From Tardiphaga sp. (lineage in GTDB: Bacteria > Pseudomonadota > Alphaproteobacteria > Rhizobiales > Xanthobacteraceae), in the NCBI GenBank assembly GCA_030147505.1, contig JASBVG010000089.1, positions 1 through 64,000 on the forward strand: a stretch of 64,000 nucleotides of DNA. Reading direction: 5' to 3'. Positions 32,766 to 41,783 of the stretch are shown in pieces. Under the pieces are notes generated by a model. The model saw nothing but the letters and a program-made list of their open reading frames with translations, made no database searches and was not told the DNA's origin. The translations under genes and the position numbers were made by a program. Positions within the stretch are counted from its first letter, which is position 1; the number at the start of each line of letters is the position of its first letter.

Positions 32766-33185
32766 ATGCTGAAGGAATTTCGTGATTTCGCGATGAAGGG
32801 CAACGTGGTCGATCTCGCCGTCGGCGTGATCATCGGCGCCGCGTTCGGTGCCATCGTGTCCTCGATGGTCGCCGACATCATCATGCCGATCATCGGCGCG
32901 ATCACCGGCGGTCTCGATTTCTCGAACTACTTCACCGGCCTGTCGAAGTCGGTCACCGCGACCAATCTCGCCGATGCCAAGAAGCAGGGCGCCGTGCTGG
33001 CCTGGGGCAGCTTCCTCACGCTGACGCTGAACTTCATCATCGTCGCCTTCGTGCTGTTCATGGTGATCCGTGCCATGAATACGCTGAAGCGCAAGGAAGA
33101 GGCCAAGCCCGCCGAGCCGCCGAAGCCGAGTGCCGAAGCCGCGCTGCTCACCGAAATCCGCGACCTCCTCAAGGCGAAAGCCTGA
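32766..33185 (+). CDS. mscL: Large-conductance mechanosensitive channel
   Basis: A 139-residue inner-membrane protein. The N-terminus [20 protein letters not shown] and the first transmembrane helix ([20 protein letters not shown]) are diagnostic of MscL. The second helix is [20 protein letters not shown], and the C-terminal helix bundle ends in [12 protein letters not shown]. It forms a pentamer that opens under osmotic downshock. AAGGGGA precedes the ATG. It lies between dapA and smpB on the same strand. Confidence 0.95.
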   Translation: MLKEFRDFAMKGNVVDLAVGVIIGAAFGAIVSSMVADIIMPIIGAITGGLDFSNYFTGLSKSVTATNLADAKKQGAVLAWGSFLTLTLNFIIVAFVLFMVIRAMNTLKRKEEAKPAEPPKPSAEAALLTEIRDLLKAKA

Positions 33186-33247
33186 TCGGCTTGGGGCAGG
33201 GCACGGGCATGCCTATATCTGGCGTCTGACGCCGAAAGAATCTGACG

Positions 33248-33721
33248 ATGTCCGAAAAGAACGAACGCCCGATCAAGCTCATCGCGGAAAACCGCAAGGC
33301 CCGCTTCAACTACGCCGTGGAAGACACGGTGGAGGCGGGCATTGCGCTGACTGGCACTGAAGTGAAATCGATCCGCAACGGCAAGAGCACGATCGCGGAA
33401 TCCTATGCGGATCCCAAGGATGGCGAGATCTGGCTCGTCAATGCCAACATCCCGGAATATCTGCAGGCAAACCGCTTCAACCACGAGCCGAAGCGCCCGC
33501 GCAAACTGCTGCTGCATCGCAAGCAGATCAACAAGCTGATGGGGGCGGTGGAGCGTCAGGGCATGACGCTCATTCCGCTCAAGATGTATTTCAACGAGCG
33601 CGGCCGTGTGAAGCTGCAGCTCGCGCTCGCCAAGGGCAAGCAGCTCCACGACAAGCGCGCCAGCGAGAAGGAGCGCGACTGGGGCCGCGAGAAGGGCCGC
33701 CTGCTGCGCGCGAGGGGATAG
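33248..33721 (+). CDS. smpB: SsrA-binding protein
   Basis: A 157-residue protein that binds tmRNA and brings it to stalled ribosomes (trans-translation). Diagnostic stretches are [53 protein letters not shown] and [18 protein letters not shown], followed by the basic [10 protein letters not shown] tail that mimics a codon-anticodon pair. Length and residues are normal. The tmRNA gene is not in the window. Confidence 0.96.
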   Translation: MSEKNERPIKLIAENRKARFNYAVEDTVEAGIALTGTEVKSIRNGKSTIAESYADPKDGEIWLVNANIPEYLQANRFNHEPKRPRKLLLHRKQINKLMGAVERQGMTLIPLKMYFNERGRVKLQLALAKGKQLHDKRASEKERDWGREKGRLLRARG

Positions 33722-33725
33722 CTTT

Positions 33726-33830
33726 TAGGATGGGTAGAGCGCAGGCGCGGTGGCGCCGGAGCGAAACCCATCGGCGGAGCTCGCGGCAATCGACGGACGA
33801 CATGGGTTTCGCTACGCTCCACCCATCCTA
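33726..33830. repeat. Palindromic repeat, TAGGATGGG type (copy 1)
   Basis: Outer arms TAGGATGGGTAGAGCG (33726-33741) and CGCTCCACCCATCCTA (33815-33830) match in 15 of 16 positions. Inner arms GCGAAACCCAT (33761-33771) and ATGGGTTTCGC (33802-33812) are exact. The same element occurs at 58331-58441. It begins five bases after the smpB stop. Confidence 0.75.
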
Positions 33831-33849
33831 CGAATGCGAGTTTGTGGCA

Positions 33850-34425
33850 ATGACCCAACCAAATCTCACCGATGTCGACTGGAGCAAGATCCCTGCGCCG
33901 GAGGATGATGGTGCTGCAGTCCATCTCGTGGGTATGACGATTCCCACGCTCCATCTGCATGCCACTGACGACAGCGTGGTCGATCTCTCCGGGTTGAAAG
34001 GCCGCACCGTGGTGTTCGGTTATCCACGCACCGGCGAGCCCGGCAAGATCGGCCTCACTGATGACTGGGACATGATCCCCGGCGCCCGCGGTTGCACGCC
34101 GCAGGCCTGTTCGTTTCGTGATCTGTTTTCGGAATTGCGCGCTGCCGGTGCGAAACATGTGTTCGGCCTCTCGACCCAGAGCAACGCCTACCAGAGCGAG
34201 ATGGCTGCACGCCTGCATCTGCCGTTTCCGGTTCTATCCGACGAGAAGCTCGAACTTACCGATGCGCTGAACCTGCCGACGATGGACGTCGCCGACCTCA
34301 CGCTGATCAAGCGCCTCGCGCTGATCGTCGATGATGGCACGATCACCCATGTGTTCTATCCGGTGTTTCCGCCGGACCGGAATGCGGGCGATGTGCTGGC
34401 GTGGCTGAAGGCCAATCCGCTTTAG
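33850..34425 (+). CDS. Peroxiredoxin, AhpC/TSA family (BCP/PrxQ-like)
   Basis: A 191-residue thioredoxin-fold peroxidase. DLSGLKGRTVVFGYPRTGEP is the typical first strand region. GARGCTPQACSFRDL carries the peroxidatic C82 and a second C87 five residues on, the spacing of PrxQ/BCP enzymes that form an intramolecular disulphide. FGLSTQSNAYQSEMAARLHL and FPVLSDEKLEL follow as in the family. It reduces hydrogen peroxide and alkyl hydroperoxides in the cytoplasm. The ATG at 33850 was chosen because upstream sequence is the palindromic repeat. Confidence 0.85.
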   Translation: MTQPNLTDVDWSKIPAPEDDGAAVHLVGMTIPTLHLHATDDSVVDLSGLKGRTVVFGYPRTGEPGKIGLTDDWDMIPGARGCTPQACSFRDLFSELRAAGAKHVFGLSTQSNAYQSEMAARLHLPFPVLSDEKLELTDALNLPTMDVADLTLIKRLALIVDDGTITHVFYPVFPPDRNAGDVLAWLKANPL

Positions 34426-34448
34426 ATCTGCCGCCTCAATTTACGTCT

Positions 34449-34477
34449 GTCGTCACCCGGTCAAGCCGGGTGACGAC
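34449..34477. terminator. Perfect hairpin between convergent genes
   Basis: GTCGTCACCCGG and its exact complement with loop TCAAG. It belongs to the REP-like family and lies between two converging genes, so it may end transcription from both sides although no T tract is present. Confidence 0.5.
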
Positions 34478-34491
34478 AAGTGAGTTATGGC

Positions 34492-35151
34492 TCACTCCGC
34501 CAGATCCGCCTTCACCTTCGCAAACACCGCACGAAACATCTCCGGCGTCAGCACGCCCGTATTCGTGTTGTAGCGCGAGCAGTGATAGCTGTCGTAGAGC
34601 TTGAACCGGCCGGCCTCATGCACGGCTCCGTGGGCGAACGGCGCCGTCACGGCGCGGATGCCCAGCGTTCTCAGCATCGTGTCATGGGCGACACGGCCGA
34701 GCAAAACGATGGCGCGCAGGCGCGGCATCGTTTCCATGGTCGCAATCAGGAATGGTCGGCAGGTGGCGATCTCCACGGGCAGTGGCTTGTTCTGCGGCGG
34801 CACGCAGCGCACCGCATTGCTGATGCGGCTGTTGGTCAGCACCAGACCGTCGTCCGGCCGCGCCTCATAGCTACCGGCGGCAAAGCCGAAATGGAGCAAG
34901 GTGTCGTAGAGCAGGTCGCCTGCATAGTCACCGGTGAACGGGCGTCCGGTCCGATTGGCGCCCTGGACTCCCGGCGCGAGACCGACGATCAGGAGCTGCG
35001 CATCCGTTGAGCCGAACGAGGGCACGGGCGCGTTGAAAGCGCCAGGTTCCTGAGCCCGCAACGCCGTCCGATAATCGACCAGGCGAGGACAGAGCGGGCA
35101 GTCGCGTCCGGGATCTGTGGCCGTACCGGCGGGGATCGCGGTTGCGACCAC
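34492..35151 (-). CDS. Uracil-DNA glycosylase, family 5-like (iron-sulphur)
   Basis: 219 residues. CPLC at 18-21, with later cysteines in NAVRCVPPQNKP and ATCRPFL, are the four ligands of the 4Fe-4S cluster of family 4/5 enzymes. LLIVGLAPGVQGANRTGRPF is the motif I region with the GLAPG form typical of family 5 (UdgB). The C-terminal YDSYHCSRYNTNTGVLTPEM replaces the usual HPS loop. It removes uracil and some other deaminated bases from DNA. It is convergent with the peroxiredoxin gene. Confidence 0.88.
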   Translation of the reverse strand: MVATAIPAGTATDPGRDCPLCPRLVDYRTALRAQEPGAFNAPVPSFGSTDAQLLIVGLAPGVQGANRTGRPFTGDYAGDLLYDTLLHFGFAAGSYEARPDDGLVLTNSRISNAVRCVPPQNKPLPVEIATCRPFLIATMETMPRLRAIVLLGRVAHDTMLRTLGIRAVTAPFAHGAVHEAGRFKLYDSYHCSRYNTNTGVLTPEMFRAVFAKVKADLAE

Positions 35152-35194
35152 CGCCGGCTGTTGCCTGCTGAGCTGCGTCCGAGTTCTTGAAAGT

Positions 35195-35821
35195 CTAGTC
35201 TTCGAAATCGTCGTCGCCTCGCGGTGCCACGGTGGCCGAGCGCTGCAGGAATTGCGGTGTCTGGTGGCGCGGCTCGCGCGGCGCAGGGCGTTCGGACGGA
35301 TCGCGTCCGATCTTGCTCTGCAACTCGATCAGATCCGTGAACACGTCCGCCTGACGGCGCAGTTCGTCGGCGATCATCGGCGGCTGGCTCGAGATGGTCG
35401 AGACCACCGTCACGCGCACGCCGCGGCGCTGCACCGCTTCCACCAGCGAGCGGAAGTCGCCGTCGCCGGAGAACAGCACGATCTGGTCCACGTGCTCCGC
35501 GAGTTCCATGGCATCGACGGCCAGCTCGATGTCCATATTGCCCTTCACCTTGCGCCGGCCCGACGCATCGATGAATTCCTTGGTCGCTTTGGTGACGACA
35601 GTGTAGCCGTTGTAGTCGAGCCAGTCGATCAGCGGACGAATCGAGGAGTATTCCTGATCCTCAATAATCGCGGTGTAGTAAAACGCACGTACCAGGGTTC
35701 CGCGGCTCTGAAATTCCTTGAGAAGGCGTTTGTAATCGATGTCGAAACCGAGCGTCTTCGCCGTGGCATAGAGATTGGCGCCATCGATGAAGAGCGCGAT
35801 CTTGTTAGAAGATTGAGACAT
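35195..35821 (-). CDS. NYN-domain protein (LabA/DUF88 family)
   Basis: 208 residues from the ATG at 35821, after AGAGAAA. The NYN nuclease-like fold is shown by IALFIDGANLYATAKTLGFD, KGNMDIELAVDAMELAEHVD and IVLFSGDGDFRSLVEAVQRR, giving the conserved aspartates for metal binding. The C-terminal 45 residues are Pro/Arg/Gln-rich and end acidic (RGDDDFED). Such proteins are thought to act on RNA. In related genomes it lies next to rpoZ and rsh, as here. Confidence 0.85.
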   Translation of the reverse strand: MSQSSNKIALFIDGANLYATAKTLGFDIDYKRLLKEFQSRGTLVRAFYYTAIIEDQEYSSIRPLIDWLDYNGYTVVTKATKEFIDASGRRKVKGNMDIELAVDAMELAEHVDQIVLFSGDGDFRSLVEAVQRRGVRVTVVSTISSQPPMIADELRRQADVFTDLIELQSKIGRDPSERPAPREPRHQTPQFLQRSATVAPRGDDDFED

Positions 35822-36237
35822 CAAGTTTTCTCTAGGGTTCGTTGAATTTGTGGTTTTTGGCGCAGCGAAACCGTCACCGCGCATTGGTATTGGGTCTTGG
35901 TTGTGTCGTGGCATCAAGTCGTCGGCATCAAATCCGTCACCCGCCTTCTGGCAGATCGGCCTGACCGAACATCACGCAAGCGAAGAGGAGAGCGATAGGC
36001 TCATCTTTTTGCCGATGCAATAAAGCCTTTTGGTGTCCCAAATGGTGTCGGAAAGATCGTTATTTAATGGTACCGAGACCCAATATCCAAAGGGTCTTTC
36101 GAGGGTAACATAATCCTGCCAAAAGCAAAGCCGCTAGCGGGATTCTAATTTCGTTCTTGCGCTGGGTGCGAAGCCGCTATACCTAGCCGGCAACAATCCT
36201 ATTTTTCGGTCTCTCAACCACAACGGAGCGACATTTC
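35822..36237. other. Divergent region between the NYN gene and rpoZ
   Basis: About 415 bases without a gene. A weak promoter candidate for rpoZ (CTTGCG near 36156 and CTATAC near 36177, spacing 15) lies at the right end. GGAG about ten bases before the rpoZ ATG is its ribosome site. Nothing else stands out. Confidence 0.35.
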
Positions 36238-36627
36238 ATGGCGCGCGTCACCGTAGAAGATTGCATCGACAAGGTCGACAATCGTTTTGATCTGGTCTTG
36301 CTGGCAGCACACCGTGCTCGCATGATCTCGTCGGGTTCACAACTCACGATTGATCGCGACAACGACAAGAACCCGGTCGTCTCGCTGCGGGAGATCGCCG
36401 ACCAGACCATTTCGCCGGAAGATCTGCGGGAAGAACTCGTGCATTCGCTGCAGAAGTTCGTCGAAGTGGACGAGCCGGAGGCCGATACGGTCCCGCTGAT
36501 CGGCTCAGCCGGTGCAGCCGATGCCGACGATACTGAAGTCGCTGTCGAGCGTATGACCGAAGAAGAGCTGCTCAAGGGCCTCGAAGGCCTCGCGCCGCCG
36601 GAAGAGCAGCCTGAAGAGGACGAGTAA
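36238..36627 (+). CDS. rpoZ: RNA polymerase omega subunit
   Basis: 129 residues. [20 protein letters not shown] and [13 protein letters not shown] are diagnostic of omega, followed by [18 protein letters not shown]. The C-terminal half is a long acidic tail ([20 protein letters not shown]) typical of alphaproteobacteria. Omega binds the beta-prime subunit and helps polymerase assembly; in many bacteria it forms part of a ppGpp site. It is followed by its own terminator and then by the ppGpp synthetase gene. Confidence 0.96.
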   Translation: MARVTVEDCIDKVDNRFDLVLLAAHRARMISSGSQLTIDRDNDKNPVVSLREIADQTISPEDLREELVHSLQKFVEVDEPEADTVPLIGSAGAADADDTEVAVERMTEEELLKGLEGLAPPEEQPEEDE

Positions 36628-36667
36628 GGCTGATACTCTTCTCCTCCGTTCATCACAGTTTCGCGCA

Positions 36668-36695
36668 AGGCCCGGATCGCAAGTCCGGGCCTTTG
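36668..36695 (+). terminator. Rho-independent terminator after rpoZ
   Basis: AGGCCCGGA (36668-36676), loop TCGCAAG, TCCGGGCCT (36684-36692), followed by a short T run. It separates rpoZ from rsh transcription, at least in part. Confidence 0.8.
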
Positions 36696-36869
36696 CATTT
36701 GTGGGATGTTTCGGGGCAAATTATCTGCGGTATTCGAGCATGATCCCGAAAAATGGATGCCGATTGTCGGATAAGATTATGCTCAGCCAGAGAAAATATG
36801 AGCGTCAGATCCATCGGGGATGACGCTGGCGCCGGCAGTCATCAGCGATCCGGCAGAATTGAGGAATGT

Positions 36870-39218
36870 ATGGCGACGTCGCGCCGTCAGTCACGGCAGA
36901 TGCAGGCCGCAAACGAGACCGCCGCGGTTCCATCGGCGCGCGTGGAGGGGCCGGCTGTGCCCGTGGCGCCGGGCGCCACGCCAGCCTCCGATACAACCGC
37001 TGCTGGCAAAACCGCGCGGAGCGGCCGCGCCCGCATGATGCGCCAATATGATCTGGTCGAGCGCGTCCGTGCCTATAATCCGAATACGGACGAGGACCTG
37101 CTCAACCGCGCCTATGTCTATGCCATGGTCGCCCATGGCGAGCAGACCCGTGCCTCCGGCGATCCCTATTTCACCCATCCGCTCGAAGTCGCGGCGATTC
37201 TCACCGATCTCAAACTCGACGACGCGACCATCGTGGCGGCGCTGCTGCACGATACCATCGAGGATACCGAAGCCACGCGCGCCGAGATCGACAAGCTGTT
37301 TGGTCCGGATATCGGCGCGCTGGTCGAAGGCCTCACCAAGCTGAAGCGGCTCGAACTGGTCTCGCGCGAGGCCAAGCAGGCCGAGAATCTGCGCAAGCTG
37401 CTGCTGGCCATTGCCGACGATGTGCGCGTGCTGCTGATCAAGCTGGCCGATCGTCTGCACAATATGCGGACCATGGAATTCATGCCGCCGGCCTCGCGCC
37501 GCCGCATCGCCGACGAGACCCTCGACATCTATGCACCGCTCGCCGGCCGTATGGGTATGCAGACAATGCGCGAGGAGCTTGAAGAACTGTCCTTCAAGGT
37601 GCTCGATCCCGACGCCCATCTCGTCGTCATGCAGCGGCTCGACACGCTCACCGAGCGCAACCGCGATCTGATCGGCATGATCGAGACGCATTTGTCGAGC
37701 AAACTGCAGAAGAACGGCATGAAGGCGCGCGTCAGCGGCCGCCGCAAAAAGCCGTTTTCGATCTGGACGAAGATGAAGCGCAAGTCGGTGGGCTTCGAGC
37801 AGCTCTCCGACATCTACGGCTTCCGCATCGTCATCGACGATCTGGAATCCTGCTACCGCGCGCTCGGCGTCGTGCATACCACCTGGCCCGTGGTGCCGGG
37901 CCGCTTCAAGGATTACATCTCGACGCCGAAGCAGAACGACTATCGCTCGCTGCACACCACGGTGATCGGTCCCGGCAATCAGCGCGTCGAATTGCAGATC
38001 CGTACCGAGGAGATGAACCGTATCGCGGAATACGGTATCGCCGCGCATGCCTTCTACAAGGAAGGGGCGGGCTCACCGAACGAGCGCCTGAAGCGCGAGT
38101 CCAATGCCTTCGCCTGGCTACGCCACACCATCGGCATTCTGTCGGAAAGCACCAATCCGGAAGAGTTCCTGGAGCACACCAAGCTCGAACTGTTCCACGA
38201 TCAGGTGTTCTGCTTCACGCCGAAGGGAAAGCTGATCGCGCTGCCGCGCAATGCCAATGTGATCGACTTTGCCTATGCCGTGCATACCGATGTCGGCAAC
38301 AGCGCCGTCGGCTGCAAGATCAACGGCAAATTCGCGCCGCTCTCGTCCGAACTACAGAATGGCGATGAAGTCGAGGTGCTGACCTCGAAGGCGCAGCAGG
38401 CGCCGCCGGCGGCTTGGGAATCCCTTGCGATCACCGGCAAGGCGCGCGCCGCAATCCGACGTGCGACGCGCACGGCCATGCGTGATCAATATGCGAGCCT
38501 CGGCCGCCGCATCGTCGAGCGCCTGTTTGCGCGTGCCAAGATCGAATATGCCGACGATCAGCTCAGGGGCGCGCTGCCGCGTCTCGCGCGGGCATCCATC
38601 GAGGAGGTCATGGCCTCCGTCGGTCGCGGCGAACTGCGCGCCGCCGATGTCGCGCGCGCGATGTATCCGGACTACAAGGAAGAGCGCGTCGGCGGCCGCT
38701 ATGCCGCCAACAAGAAGAGCACGGCCGACAAGGTGCGTTCGGGCGAAGGCGCGGGCAAGTTCACCTCGGTCATTTCCATCGGCGGCGTCAATTCCGATCT
38801 GCCGGTGCGTTTTGCGCCCAATGGCGGCGCCGTGCCGGGCGATCGCATCGTCGGTATCGTCACGCCGGGCGAGGGAATCACCATCTATCCGATCCAGTCG
38901 CCGGCGCTGCGCGAATTCGAGGAAGAGCCGGAGCGCTGGGTCGACGTGCGCTGGGACGTGGACGATTCATCGCCGCAGCGTTTCCCGGCCAGACTCTTCT
39001 TGCAGAACGTCAACGAGCCCGGCAGCCTTGCGCAGATCGCCCAGGTGATCGCCGATCACGACGGCAATATCGACAATATCAGCATGCACCGCCGTTCGCC
39101 CGATTTCACCGAGCAGACCATCGATCTCGGCGTCTACGACCTCAAGCATCTCAGCGCGATCATCAACCAGTTGCGTGCGAAAGCGGTGGTGGCGAAGGTC
39201 GAGCGCGTGAACGGATAG
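36870..39218 (+). CDS. rsh: Bifunctional (p)ppGpp synthetase/hydrolase
   Basis: 782 residues from the ATG at 36870 (GAGGA six bases before). Domains in order: a variable Ala-rich N-terminus; the HD hydrolase (YFTHPLEVAAILTDLKLDD, LLHDTIEDT); the synthetase (RRKKPFSIWTKMKRKSVGFE, SDIYGFRIVIDDL, STPKQNDYRSLHTTVIG); TGS (DQVFCFTPKGKLIALPRNAN); and a C-terminal ACT domain (QNVNEPGSLAQIAQVIADHD). Both catalytic centres look intact, so it should make and degrade the alarmone, as the single Rsh of alphaproteobacteria does. It sits after rpoZ, the usual order. Confidence 0.95.
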   Translation: MATSRRQSRQMQAANETAAVPSARVEGPAVPVAPGATPASDTTAAGKTARSGRARMMRQYDLVERVRAYNPNTDEDLLNRAYVYAMVAHGEQTRASGDPYFTHPLEVAAILTDLKLDDATIVAALLHDTIEDTEATRAEIDKLFGPDIGALVEGLTKLKRLELVSREAKQAENLRKLLLAIADDVRVLLIKLADRLHNMRTMEFMPPASRRRIADETLDIYAPLAGRMGMQTMREELEELSFKVLDPDAHLVVMQRLDTLTERNRDLIGMIETHLSSKLQKNGMKARVSGRRKKPFSIWTKMKRKSVGFEQLSDIYGFRIVIDDLESCYRALGVVHTTWPVVPGRFKDYISTPKQNDYRSLHTTVIGPGNQRVELQIRTEEMNRIAEYGIAAHAFYKEGAGSPNERLKRESNAFAWLRHTIGILSESTNPEEFLEHTKLELFHDQVFCFTPKGKLIALPRNANVIDFAYAVHTDVGNSAVGCKINGKFAPLSSELQNGDEVEVLTSKAQQAPPAAWESLAITGKARAAIRRATRTAMRDQYASLGRRIVERLFARAKIEYADDQLRGALPRLARASIEEVMASVGRGELRAADVARAMYPDYKEERVGGRYAANKKSTADKVRSGEGAGKFTSVISIGGVNSDLPVRFAPNGGAVPGDRIVGIVTPGEGITIYPIQSPALREFEEEPERWVDVRWDVDDSSPQRFPARLFLQNVNEPGSLAQIAQVIADHDGNIDNISMHRRSPDFTEQTIDLGVYDLKHLSAIINQLRAKAVVAKVERVNG

Positions 39219-39224
39219 GGACTC

Positions 39225-39366
39225 TGTCTGTCGTTGCCCGACTTGATCGGGCTCGTCTCGTCGTTGCCCGGCTGGACCAGGCTCCTCTTGTCGTTACCCG
39301 GCTTGACCCGGTGACCCAGTAATCTCCGACCTCGGATCAAGCGCACGGCCGGTGTTTACCGGATCA
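39225..39366. repeat. Tandem degenerate REP-like units
   Basis: Three units of the GTCGTTGCCCGGCTTGACC type follow one another after rsh and end with GTGACCCAGTAA and a CCGGATCACCCGC stretch. They belong to the same family as 28963-29063 and 41653-41741 but are less symmetrical. Confidence 0.55.
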
Positions 39367-39399
39367 CCCGCTTGCAACCTTGTTCCTATTTCGTTCTTG

Positions 39400-40030
39400 A
39401 CAAAATTCCCATCTCCCCTCATATCCCTCCCGTCTCGTTCGCGAGGGGCGCTCTCATGAGGCGTCTTTTGGGCGGAACGTGGATGCGGCGCCTGCGGGTA
39501 TGAGGCCTACGCAGCCTCATGCACTCGGGTGGTCGGGGGTAACCGTCCGGGCCCATTACGGGGCTCTGCCGCTAGCGCGGCTGGACGTGGTGCGGGCGAA
39601 GGCGGGGAAACCTGTCGGATGGCTCTTGCGAGAGAGCGCCCAGTACCCGGAAGAACGGTCCTTCGACTGGCAAAACGTCGCGGTGGCGCGCCGTAAGGCG
39701 TTGCGCAATTGCGGTTTCGCTGGCGATCCAGCGAAACGGATTGCGTCAAGTCCCACCCAACGCGCCTTGCGGCGTGCCACCTCCCCTCATGTCTGGAGGG
39801 GAGACCTGCTCATGCCTCGGACGCTCCGGCGCCGCGAGAATGCGAGCGCACGACATTGCGATAGTCACGCTGTCACTACATTCCAGCCCACCAATTCCGG
39901 AAACACAGCTCTCCGCTTTTGTGAGAGCTCGCGACCAGATTGGCAAACTGCTTCACTGCAAGCGAAAAGTAACACGATACTTTTGCGTCCATTCCGCTCA
40001 GTGAAATTCACATCCGCAGCGTGAAATGTT
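39400..40030. repeat. Repeat-derived non-coding region
   Basis: About 630 bases with no supported gene. The stretch from about 39455 (CGTCTTTTGGGCGGAACGTG, then ATGCGGC) to 39620 reads like a dispersed repeat that in Bradyrhizobium relatives is often annotated as spurious short proteins; this is from memory. It also holds CTCCCCTCATGTCTGGAGGGGAG around 39781. The open frame 39479-40024 has no ribosome site and an Arg/Ala/Ser-rich composition. Confidence 0.4.
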
Positions 40031-40102
40031 GTCGCTTGCCAAGCCTGTTTTGAACCGGCACAAAAAACTGAACCGGGACGAAAACACCAAGCGGAGAGAC
40101 GA

Positions 40103-41251
40103 TTGAGTATCAAGGGCAAGGCCTATATCGCGGGCATCTACGAGCATCCGACGCGGCATGCGCCGGACAAATCGGTCTGGCAGCTGCATGCCGAAGTCGC
40201 CAAGGGCGCGCTCGAGGATGCCGGCCTGACGAACAAGGACGTCGATGGCCTGTTCATCGCAGGCGATGCCAATGGCGGCCTGTGGCCGATGACCGACTAT
40301 CTCGGCCTCAAGCCCCGCCATGTGGATAGCACCGAAACCGGCGGCTGCTCCTACATCATCGCGCTCGGCCATGCCGCGCAGGCGATCGCGCTCGGCAAGT
40401 GCTCGGTGGCGCTGATCACGCTGGCCGGCAAGCCGCGCACCTCGCCGCCGACGCCGCGCGCGCAGGGCGCTGAAGCAGATTTCGAGACCGCTTTCGGTGC
40501 GACCACGCACAATGCCTATGGCATGGCCGCGATGCGTCACATGCACGATTACGGCACCACCTCCGAACAACTCGCCTGGATCAAGGTCGCCGCCTCGCAT
40601 CATGCGCAGTACAATCCGCATGCGATGCTCAAGGACGTGGTCACCGTGGAGGACGTGCTGAACTCGCCGATGATCTCCGATCCGCTACGCCGCATGGATT
40701 GCTGCGTCGTCACCGATGGCGGCGGCGCGCTCATCGTCACCACCGAGGAAATCGCCAAGAGCCTGAAGAAGCCGCTCGTGCGCCTGATCGGCCACGGCGA
40801 GGCCATGAAGGGTCCGCGCGGCGGCAAGGATCTCGACCTCACTTATTCGGCCGGCGTGTGGTCGGGGCCGCGCGCCTTCGAAGAAGCGGGCGTGACGCCG
40901 CAGGACATGAAGTATGCGTCGATCTATGACAGCTTCACCATCACCGTGCTGATGCAGCTCGAAGACCTCGGCTTCTGCAAGAAGGGCGAGGGCGGCAAGT
41001 TCGTCTCCGATGGCAACCTGATCTCGGGCGTCGGCAAGCTGCCGTTCAACACCGATGGCGGCGGTCTCTGCAGCAACCACCCGATCAACCGTGGTGGTAT
41101 GACCAAGATCCTCGAAGCCGTGCGCCAGCTGCGCGGCGAAGCCCATCCGAAGCTGCAGGTCCCCAATTGCGACCTCGCCATTGCTCACGGCACCGGCGGC
41201 CTGCTCGGCGTGCGCCATGCTGCCTCGACCGCCATTCTGGAGCGCGTGTGA
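40103..41251 (+). CDS. Thiolase family protein (SCP-x / Ltp2-like)
   Basis: 382 residues, TTG start with GGAGAG before it. It has the non-decarboxylating thiolase fold of the SCP-x type: AYIAGIYEHPTRHA at the N-terminus, ETGGCSYIIALGHAAQAIA, ASIYDSFTITVLMQLEDLGF, GGGLCSNHPINRGG and LAIAHGTGGLLGVRHA near the end. The final motif differs from the CxGGG of classic thiolases. Thiolases of this type paired with a DUF35 protein act in thiolytic or retro-aldol cleavage of CoA esters, for example in steroid side-chain breakdown. It overlaps the DUF35 gene by one base. Confidence 0.85.
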   Translation: MSIKGKAYIAGIYEHPTRHAPDKSVWQLHAEVAKGALEDAGLTNKDVDGLFIAGDANGGLWPMTDYLGLKPRHVDSTETGGCSYIIALGHAAQAIALGKCSVALITLAGKPRTSPPTPRAQGAEADFETAFGATTHNAYGMAAMRHMHDYGTTSEQLAWIKVAASHHAQYNPHAMLKDVVTVEDVLNSPMISDPLRRMDCCVVTDGGGALIVTTEEIAKSLKKPLVRLIGHGEAMKGPRGGKDLDLTYSAGVWSGPRAFEEAGVTPQDMKYASIYDSFTITVLMQLEDLGFCKKGEGGKFVSDGNLISGVGKLPFNTDGGGLCSNHPINRGGMTKILEAVRQLRGEAHPKLQVPNCDLAIAHGTGGLLGVRHAASTAILERV

Positions 41252-41640
41252 TGACTGAAGCGAAGAAATATCCGGCCCCGGTGGGCAATCCCGAAACCCA
41301 GCCGTTCTGGGATGCGGCGAAGGACGGCAAGTTCCTGATCAAGCGCTGCACGGGCTGCGGCGAAGCGCATTTCTTCCCGCGCTCGATCTGTCCGTTCTGC
41401 TTCTCCGACAAGACCGAGTGGGAAGAGTCGTCGGGCGAGGGCGAGATCTACACCTACAGCCACATGCGCAAATCGGCGACCGGCCCCTATGTCATTGCCT
41501 ATGTGACGCTGAAGGAGGGCCCGTCGGTGCAGACCAACATCGTCGATTGCGATCCGGCGACGGTGAAGATCGGCCAGAAGGTGAAGGTGGTGTGGAAGCC
41601 GACCGACGGCGCGCCACTGCCGTTCTTCACGCCGGCCTAG
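41251..41640 (+). CDS. Zn-ribbon OB-fold protein (DUF35), thiolase partner
   Basis: 129 residues. The N-terminal helix (NPETQPFWDAAKDGKFLIKR) leads into a rubredoxin-like zinc ribbon (CTGCGEAHFFPRSICPFC) and then an OB fold (GEIYTYSHMRKSATGPYVIA, GQKVKVVWKP). DUF35 proteins form complexes with SCP-x-type thiolases and may guide the CoA substrate. The ATG overlaps the thiolase TGA, so the two are made together. All four zinc cysteines are present. Confidence 0.9.
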   Translation: MTEAKKYPAPVGNPETQPFWDAAKDGKFLIKRCTGCGEAHFFPRSICPFCFSDKTEWEESSGEGEIYTYSHMRKSATGPYVIAYVTLKEGPSVQTNIVDCDPATVKIGQKVKVVWKPTDGAPLPFFTPA

Positions 41641-41652
41641 CCACACACTCAG

Positions 41653-41741
41653 ACTGTCATCACCCGCGAAAGCGGGTGATCCAGTAAACAACGCACTGTC
41701 AGAGATTACTGGATCGCCCGGTCAAACCGGGCGATGACAGT
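41653..41741. repeat. Head-to-head REP pair within the beta-oxidation cluster
   Basis: The outer arms ACTGTCATC (41653-41661) and GATGACAGT (41733-41741) are exact. Two hairpins (CACCCGC-gaaa-GCGGGTG and CGCCCGGTC-aaa-CCGGGCG) are joined through GATCCAGTAA and TTACTGGATC. The same design is seen at 28963-29063. It lies between the DUF35 and MaoC genes and may separate or stabilise their messages. Confidence 0.75.
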
Positions 41742-41783
41742 GAGAGACCAGACAACCAACAAACAAAAATCCGGGAGCCAGCA

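Noticed and set aside
39479..40024. 181-residue open frame after rsh
   Set aside because: It runs through repeat-derived DNA and has no ribosome site or protein-like pattern.
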